Notes under the pieces: model-generated
Database searches by the model: none
What the model was told of the DNA's origin: nothing
Seen by the model: the letters and a program-made list of their open reading frames with translations, nothing else
Shown here: positions 50,101-59,100 of the stretch, piece by piece
How the letters are laid out: each line of letters begins with the position of its first letter
Position numbering within the stretch: the first letter of the stretch is position 1
Position numbers and translations under genes: made by a program
From: Larix kaempferi
Lineage: Eukaryota > Streptophyta > Pinopsida > Pinales > Pinaceae
DNA length: 64,000 bases
Reading direction: 5' to 3'
Assembly: GCA_027924585.1 (NCBI GenBank)
Contig: BSBM01000870.1
Span: 1,736,001-1,800,000, forward strand

Positions 50101-53100
50101 AACCACCCGATGGCTGTCCCTCCTCAGCTGTCTCATGGGTATCACTCTGTTCCTACTCCTGGTCATCCTCCTCCTCTCCAATGTCGGAATAGGCCTCTAT
50201 GTAGTAGGCCTTTCCCTTTCTAGAACATCTGTGACCTGGCTCCCATGGGTCTCTACAAGTGAAACATAATTTTTTCCTCCTCAGGTCTTGGCAGACATCA
50301 TTATCCATCCATTCTTTCTTGGGCCACTCTTTATGGAAAGGTTTCTTTTCTTTATCTTTAATCGGAAAGTTGGTTCTGGGGGGGAACCTACTCTTGGGTA
50401 TTACGTCTTGTAAGTCTCTAGTTCGTCTGATGGCATCAGCTAGGGTGTTGGGTCTATAAGACTTGACCCATCCCCGTAAGGGCTCTGTGAGAGCCTCAGT
50501 AAATAGCATAATCAACCTGCTCTATGAAATATCTGTCACCATGATTGCCACCCTCTAAAACTCTGAAATGAATGCATTTGCACTACCTATCTGTTTGAGC
50601 TGTGCCAGCTCTCTGAAATGCACCTCAGGGTCCTTCCTATCAAATCGCTTAATGAGCCTCTGTGTGAAATCTGAGTAGGAAGTAATGGTATTGTGACCCA
50701 ACGTCACCAATCCGTGGTACCACCACTCGTGGGCCTCCCCGTCCAAATGTAATGTAGCCAATTTAATGGCATCTGTCTCAAGCATGGGGTTGAGCTGGAA
50801 ATATGTATCCAACTTCTGCACCCAATTCTGAGCTGGGCCACCTCAGGTTCCCTCAAAGGTAGGAATAGTCAATTTCCCTATGGTCCTCTGTAACTCAAAG
50901 TTCTGGTTGAAGGGTCTATTGTAAGCCTTGGGTTTGTTCTTACTCTTGAAGTGGCAGAAGTCAGTAAAAGACATGGCTGACTGGAAGTCATCTCCCAAGG
51001 CTCTATATTCTCTCAGATAGGTAGGCATAGACTCTTCGGGTTCTACTTGTGCTAGAGGCACTGCAGATGGGCTGTCCAAGAACTAAGGCATTGTAGGTCG
51101 AAAGGGTTTGCTATATAGAGGGGGGTGGCTTTGCATATTGGTATGTAAGTGTTCTCCACTGCTACTGGTGGACACCCTATCACTATGGGGAAATAGAGGG
51201 CTATGTGGAGGGGGTACGTTTCTCTCAGTCATCTGTCTAATGGCACTTGCCATTTCTTTTTGGCCAGTGGTGAGTGCATTGATCGCCGAAATGAGACTAT
51301 TGAAAGCTATCTTATCATCATCTGCCATTGTTTCTTTGCCTTTATTACTGTCAAACTAATACCCTTTATCTCCCAAATCTATATCCTCTAATTCTTCTTC
51401 TCTTCTACCACTATCTCTAAACCTCTGTCTCCTATAAGTAATATTGTGTGGGTCCTCTGAATTCATTGACTGTTTATATTATGCATGCCCCACAGCTGGC
51501 AAGGAACATGCTCTGATACCACTGTAATATCCCAAACTGCTATTTTAATTTTTTTCTTGTACTGTAGATGGCTAGTAGGCTTATATCTCAACAGAATATG
51601 AAAGTAAACCTTGATCTCTGCATGCATGCAGAATTGTGCCCTAGAAAATATAGGAATGCTAGAAAGTAGGAGGAATTAATGCATGCACAAACTGCTATTT
51701 TTCTTTTTTTCTTGTACTGTAGATGGCTAATAGGCTTATATCTCAACAGAATATGAAAGTAAACCCTGATCCTTGCATGCATGCAGTTGCATGCAGAATT
51801 GTGCCCTAGAAAATATAGGAATGCTAGAAAGTAGGAGGAATTAATGCATGCACATACCAGTATGTAGATCTGCTAATGTCGATGAGAATGCTTCCCGCGT
51901 GCAGATAATCTGATGGATGAATAATGAGATAAGGTAAATCGTCCTCCTTGGGATGAGTGCGCCCTCCTCCAAACTCTGAATGCTCCAATATAATAAATAC
52001 TCCGCTGAAGAAGACCCTGATGAGGTGTACGAGGGTTATAGTGCCCTTTGGAAGATGATAGAGCCTGCATGCAAAGAATCTGATGGCTTCCAAGCCTAAA
52101 ACATGAAGATCCTTCCTAAGGAATGCGCCCTCAATGAAGCTCACGTCCTCCAATGATCTAGAATGTTGATAACTCTTCCAAGAGTCCGACAAAGAATCCC
52201 TTCTTCTAGGGGAAGGGTAATAGGGGTGCTCTGAGAAGAATGGAAGATGCATGCACAAGTTCTGCCCTCTGTATACACTAATGCGAATAGGAGGCCATCT
52301 GAAGAATTCGCCCATGCATGGAAGAGCGAGCCCTGAATATGATATAAAATATAACTCTGTTGAATACTGAATGATGATAATACCTGATGAAGAACAATGC
52401 TGAACCTGGATGATCCAACCTGAATGATGAATTAGGGCAGATAGCTTTCACTGCCGAAATACACCAGATAGTTGAGTACAAGCCTCAACCCCAACTTAGC
52501 TCGCTGAGCTTCTCCAAATCGAGATCACAAATCAATAATCAATAACGGTGCCTTCTCCATTCGCTTTACCTTCTTTAATAACATTCAACTGCTCAAAACC
52601 CTAATTTCACCCTAATTAGGTTACTTTATCTTCTAATTTGCAGTTGACTTGCATGCATGTGCCTGGAGACTCAATAAGGTGCATGCATCATTAAATAATG
52701 CTCGGATGTCATGCATGCAGGTGGCTTTGGGCTCAGATGGCCCCTGTCCATCTAATGATGATATAAAATCTATGCCCTAGATATTCTAATATGGCATAAG
52801 TCCTCAACTGATCCCCTGACTGTCAGTGCCCGCTCGAACCTATGGGAATCAAATAGGTTAGCGGGAGGGTCCTCAATGCCTAAGCAGAAGAGGACATTAC
52901 AACTGATCTATAATCATGGTAGCACGACTAGTATGGATGTGATAATAGGTCAATGGAAACTAGAAAACTTGAATTACATTATAGTCCAAGGGAATGCTTA
53001 ATGCAACTCTAATACAAATAGATACATAAATAATCATAGATATTTAGGATGTAGAGAAAACTTAGGTCAAGGGCCAAAATGCAATAAAAGATAAAGATTT

Positions 53101-56100
53101 AATCTCTATTACAAAGTGAGCCAATATGGCTAAGGCCTTGATAATAATGAGATATTCCAATCTTGGATTTGCCTAGATTTAACAATGATGCTGCTGCCCA
53201 TGTTGTATGAGGACATGGACAATCCTAAATCACACCCAGAACAACTTCACAAGATTGGAAATTGTTGTTACAAAGTGTTACCGCTCAAACTAGCACCCTT
53301 TCAAAAGGTCACTAGGCTGCTGCTAAGAGTGGAAACTAATTAAGAGGGTCGCGTTTCCCCTGTTTCGGCGTTTCCCCGTTTCGTCCCCGTTTCCCCGTTT
53401 CGTGCAACTTAGGATTCCCCCCTTGCTCTTGATAGTATGATACTCATTAGGAACTAAAGAGAAGGGAAGTGATTGTCAAGGTGACAATAACATTACTTCC
53501 ATTGTTGCACTTGACTAGAACCCTTTGAGTCCTTGCAATTAGGGTGTTAGCTTTTGTGGCAACAAGGTAGAATGGTAGGAAATCGTAAATGGCTTGTGAA
53601 TTGGTTTATGAACTAGTCTACTAAAAACTACATAAAATATACAATATTTAATAAAAACTATCTATATTCATGTACATCATTGTAAATCCAAACCATTAGA
53701 CACCAAATATGTAAATTTTGCTTGTTTTAGGGTTTGGGAGGGAAAAGAGATTTTTCTATTGCTTTTCCCCCTTATTTTTCATTCCTCCCCTAGAATTGCC
53801 GCTGGTCCCACCAATTTGAAGCTGTTGTGAACCAGTTTGACTAGGTCTGAACTAGCTGAACTGATCTTAACCAGTTGCAAACGAGTCTGGACTCTGAACT
53901 AGCTGATTTAGTGCTCTGGTTTGGTTGAGCCACTAGTTCAGGGACTGAAGGGCCTAGATCGGTTCATAATGGACACTTTCGATCTAGACCGACTAGTTCT
54001 GATAACTATGGTATTAATTGATAGAGTAGGCATACCTTTCACATCATATTATTTCTGTTTGTTTTTCCTTGCTCTTCAATTTGTAGGTTTGATGAATGAT
54101 CTTTAAGAATTACCATGATTGTTGATAGGTGATGTGCTAAGACCATTTGGTATTGATCATTGGAGGATGAATCCAATGAAGGTCTAAGCTAATTCACCAG
54201 GTTTGCCGATTTTCTGCCTTGAGAATCGAAAATCGACGAACTTTTGACAGTGCCGAATCCAAACAATAAAAATCACCGATTTTCATTGGTAATTTTCTTG
54301 GGCGAATCGAATGCCGAACTGAATTGTTTTGATTCGTTTAAAATTGTTTAAAATCCAATAAAATTCGTTTAAAATTGAATAAAATTCGTTTACCCCCTTT
54401 TCAGGGCTCGCAGGTAAACATAAACCCTACCTATTTTCCTACCTCTCTGTGCGACTTGGCATTCTTCTTTTTGTTTCACTGCTCATTCCATAGTCCAGTG
54501 GTAGCAGTGCCGTCAATAGTTTGTAACAGACACAGTGTTAGTTCTCCCGTGGGAGTTGTTCCGACTTCCCGTTGTTGGAAAAACTAGATGTATGTATACA
54601 TTTTAAAATTTTTGCAACATATATCAGTCATTAACATACACCTACATAAGTAAGGATCACTGAAGGAAAGACAATCACAGAGAGAACACAAGATTACCTT
54701 GGGAAACCGTCTTGGGGTAGAAAATCCAGCCAAAACTTCTCTTTAGATTCCTCAACAATGTACAATACCAGTACAAGACTTTGAACTAACTAAGTAGTGT
54801 TGAAACAATACCTCTGTTTCAGCATTTATAAACTCCACTAACAACTGATAACACACTTACAGGAACAGGCTGATAATGATCCCAAAATTGACTGTGATGA
54901 CCTCTTGCTGTAGCAGACTTATGGTAGACACTGTAGTAGCCTTATTTCCCTCCTTCTAGCAATTAGTAACAGCAGTAGGAACCTTGGTTAGTGGCAACCT
55001 AACAACAAAAGTCTTTTTCCAAAATTGTTTGTCCAAGTGATAGGGGTTAGCCCCTTTTATACTTGGACTTGGCTGCCTTAAGCAACCCCCTAGGACTGAG
55101 TTTGACACTTGGTATGAGCCTTTTGACACTTGGCATCAGTTTGACACTTGCATGAGCCTTTTGACACTTGGTACTAAAGTTAACACTTGGCATCAACCTT
55201 TTGACACTTGTCCCAAAGTTAACACTTGGCATCAGCCTTTTGATACTTGGTCCTATAGTTAACGCTTGGCATCAGCCTTTTGACACTTTGTCCTAAAGTT
55301 AACACTTGGCATCAATGTTTTGACACTTGGCATGAAAATGCTTTTTATGTACATAGTTTAATTACAACAAAAAATAGCTTCCAAAGCTATATATTTCAAC
55401 GCCAGTGTGGAGTGTTGGTGGCGTCGTTACCATTGTAGCACCGTTCTATAACCCATTCAAAGTCCCTTGTTGCAAGCCTGCAGGTTGCAAAATTGCAACT
55501 GCAGACTCCCGACTCCAACTTTGTAGCGGCTGCCAGGCTCTGACAGTCTGTGAGTGCAGACAACAGTCACGCAGTGACCAGTCCCTCATCTAATGAGCTT
55601 CCATCCTGTGCCTGTGGATGGTTCTTGCCTGGCAGTGGCATATTAGAGTCTCAGACTCCTGTTCAACTGCACGGATCCCATGCCCGATCTATCATTTGCG
55701 ATTCTGCCCAGTTCCATTGAGTCTCGACCATCGCTGAGACATCCCAGGTTTGAAATTTTTTAGTCATTATTTATTTTACAGTAATATTGCTTTCCTTTGT
55801 TACTGTAAGATACTAAACTGTAATTGTAGACTGTAGTTTGTAATTCTGTATCATGTGTGGACAGTCTGTAATTGAGTCTGTAAGTTGTAAATTTGTTAGT
55901 AACTTAGTGTAATGTGTAACCCATTTTGTATCCTCTTCCAGTTCCAGACTCTAGTATCCTCCATCATTTATAAAATTCACTATATCAAACAGTAGATTAT
56001 CACAGTAGACAGTTAACAATTTCATCCTATAAAATTAAAATTTTCGCATTATAATTTGTATGAAATTTAATGATCCATTAAATACAAATTTGGCCACTCG

Positions 56101-59100
56101 TTCTACAGACACTTTAATAAAATGGCACCCCATAAATCTTCTGCAGAGGCATGGAAATATGTCAAGAAAGAAGGATTATATGTTACCCGTCAGCTATGCG
56201 GGCACAAATTTTTGGCACCTTAGCTCGAGTAATGGACCACGTTCTTATTAACAGTAATGGAAGTAGAGGTGGCCTGGAAGGATGCAAAGGGATATCTGAT
56301 GAATAGAAAGATGCAGTGCAGAAAGGCTATGAGAAATCAAAAGCAGAAAGGGGAAAACAAGAAGTAAAAAGGCAAAGAATTCCGAGGGAGATTGATGTGT
56401 CTTCTTCACCTGAAATTGCTTCTCACACCTCAAAATTTGGTGTCTCAAGTTCCACCCCATCAAATGTAGCCACAGGTGGAACAACTACATTAAACACATT
56501 TTGGAAACCTGTAGAGAAACATCAAGTTGATGATGCTGTTGCTGAAATGTTTTATGCATGTGCCATTCCATTTAATGTGGCTAGAAGTCCATATTTTAAA
56601 AATGTAGTTAAGAAGATTGCTGGTTTTGGCAAGGAGTATGTTGCTCCTGGATCTGAAGCTTTAAGGACCACACTATTAAAAAAAACAAAGGAAAGAGTGA
56701 CAAACAGGTTGGCTGAAATTAAAGAGTCTTGGGGTACTACAGCTTGCACCATTTTGAGTGATGGTTGGTCAGATTCATGCCATCGACCACTGATTATTGT
56801 TCTTGTTTATTGTCCTCCAGGGGTATGTGTTTTGAAGGCAATTGATGCAATGAATGAGGTGAGAAAACATCAGAATATATTTTCAACATTTTGGATGAAG
56901 CAATTCAAGAAGTCGGGGAGAAAAATGTGGTCTAAGTTATCTTCAACAATGCCTCAAATTGTGTCGGTGCAGGAAAGTTGATTATGGAAAATTATAGAAC
57001 TATTTATTGGACCCCATGTGCAACTCATTTCTTGGATTTATTGCTGCATGATTTAACCAAATTTCCATGGGTCAATGAGAATCTGAAGAGCAAAAACTAC
57101 TGCAAACTTCATCATTAATCATCGTTTCACTTTGAGCTTATACAAGAAAATGCATCTAGAGAGTCGTTGAGGCCTTGAGATACAAGGTTTGCCACTTTTT
57201 ACATCACTCTGAAAAGAGTTGTTGAGTAAAAAACAAGCCTAAGAAGTATCTTTTGCACTATTGAGTGGGAGAGATCTCACCTTTCAAAAGAATAAAAGGG
57301 AAAGCATGTTGAACAGATAATGCTAAGCAACAATAGCTTTTGGGAAAATGCTCAGAAAGTTCTAAAAATTGTGTGATCCAATTGTTGAGGTGCTCCGCAT
57401 GGTTGATGGTGATAAGACTTCTATGGGTTTTTTTTATGAGGACATGGATCGTTGCAAGGAAAAATATTTCAAGTGCTTTTGGTAATGTGGAAGCTCATTA
57501 TAGAGAGATATGGGAGGTGGTTGATCGGAGATGGAAGATGATGCATAGCCCATTACATGCAGCAGCATGTTATTTGGACCCTACATTGTTTGGGATACAA
57601 AGACATCAAGATGAAAAGGTCATGAGTGTACTCTATGAGGCTATTGACAGGATGCATCCAGATGAGTCTATTGCAACTTTGGTTAGATCCCAGATTAGAG
57701 CATACAGGTTACAAGAAGGCCTATTTGGAACTGTAGCAGCAAAGAGAGATAAGGCTTTGGCTGCTCCAGCAGTGTGGTGGTAGTTTTATGCATCCGGAGC
57801 CCCAAAATTGCAAAAATTTGCAATTCGTATCTTGAGCCAGACATCCAGTGCATCATCTTGTGAAAGGAACTGGAGTGCTTTTAGCATATTCATTCCAAGA
57901 GAAGAAACAGGTTGTTATGAGGAAAATTAGGAGATCTTGTTTATGCTTGCAGTAACTTGCAATTGGCTTTAAGCAATGTGGCTAAAGATTAGACAAATTC
58001 TTCTAGTCCATGGTTGGAGCATGTTCCAAATGCATTAAGAGATCAATATGATCTTGACAATGAGAGTGATGAATCCAATGCTGGTGGTGATTCTAGTGGT
58101 TTCACTCCCTCGAGTGCTCTTGATGATTTAGAGCTTTTTGATGTAACAATTAGGCCACGAGAACAACAAGGATAAAACTTGTGTTCTCGTTCTAGTCTCT
58201 AGACTTCTGGTTTCTTTTTGGGATGCTATTTTGCTAAATAGTGGCTAGCATAAATATTGATGACATTTTATATTATTATGTTTTATCACTTTATGAACAT
58301 GTTTTTAAATTTCAATCAAGATGTAGACTCTAATGTTTTCGAAATATATGTTTAATCATTACTATTGCCATATTTTTATTTCTATGATTCAATGACTGTC
58401 ATTTTCATACTTCATTCAATGTTGATGTATTCATTATTTCTATGATTCTATGACAATCGTGTTCATTGTTGATGTGTTTAGTGTCCATAGTTTAATGAGC
58501 ACAATGAATTTTATTGAAAATTTTCATATATTTTTTAATTTCCATATTTTATAGTTATTTGAACTTAAGGCCAAATTTTATGCCGATTTTTATTGCCAAA
58601 ATTTAAAGGGCCAATTTTTGGCCAAATTCTAAGGTCGCCGAATTCGAACACGAACTCGAACCAGGTGACTTAGGGTCTAAGCTGGCTATATATGTTTATA
58701 GATAGGCTATGTTGCACAAAGTATAGGTATGACAAATTAGATAAAAATCTTACAAAATATAGAAGAAAATTATAGCCATAAAATATTTCCGAATTTCATC
58801 ACCTGAACCACATGAAAATTTGTACATAGCTGGGTAGAAAATTGATTTTCTTCCTCGTATATAATGCAATTTAACAAGTTGAGTACATTAGGTCCTTAGC
58901 CCGTACATAAAAAAGACAATGCATATCAAAATTTAGGGTTTACCCCATATATATATAAAGTAAAAAGTGACTTTACATGTCAGGATTATCAATCCCTGCA
59001 TCTTAAGGAAAACTGTTGTTGGTTGATGCCGTGTACAAAAGCCTGTGAAGTTAACATACTTTTTCTCATAAAATAATGTTAACATTAGACTTATTTATCA

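Larger units (their letters stand above)
41078..52901 (-). mobile_element. Ty3/gypsy chromovirus, degenerate, TSD actga
   Basis: Perfect TSDs actga at 41073-41077 and 52902-52906. The 5' LTR (51523-52901) and the split 3' LTR (41078-41545 plus 46030-46748) start tgtaatatcccaaactg and end gaggacattaca. A Met-tRNA primer-site complement lies at 51510-51521 and a polypurine-tract complement at 46749-46758. The order on the - strand is gag, protease, RT, RNase H, integrase, GPY/F, chromodomain in one long polyprotein frame, as in chromoviruses. Without the nested family X copy it is about 7.3 kb. It inserted into family X copy C. Confidence 0.93.
31429..52947 (-). mobile_element. Family X unit, copy C, interrupted by two retrotransposons, TSD ggtca
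   Basis: Starts tgttatcacacaacttg at 31429 and ends ggatgtgataata at 52947, with perfect TSDs ggtca at 31424-31428 and 52948-52952. Its own sequence is in three pieces: 31429-33420, 39273-41077 and 52902-52947, about 3.83 kb after removing the inserted elements and duplicated bases. The pieces follow copies A and B in order (for example the cccgaaactgataactgag edge at 33402-33420 against 22631 and 44256). Confidence 0.82.
54189..58673 (+). mobile_element. hAT transposon, degenerate, TSD ggtctaag
   Basis: Perfect 8-bp TSDs ggtctaag at 54181-54188 and 58674-58681, the length typical of hAT elements. The ends CTAATTCACCAGGTTTG and CGAACCAGGTGACTTAG are inverted repeats with 14 of 17 matches. 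Subterminal cgaatt/aaaatcg words lie in both flanks. It is 4,485 bp including an LTR remnant at about 54573-55397, and carries a broken transposase gene at 56122-58175. Confidence 0.9.

Noticed and set aside
53278-54180. Possible LTR starting tgttaccgctcaaactagca
   Set aside because: The first 20 bases resemble the 28037 LTR, but no end, TSD or partner could be found.
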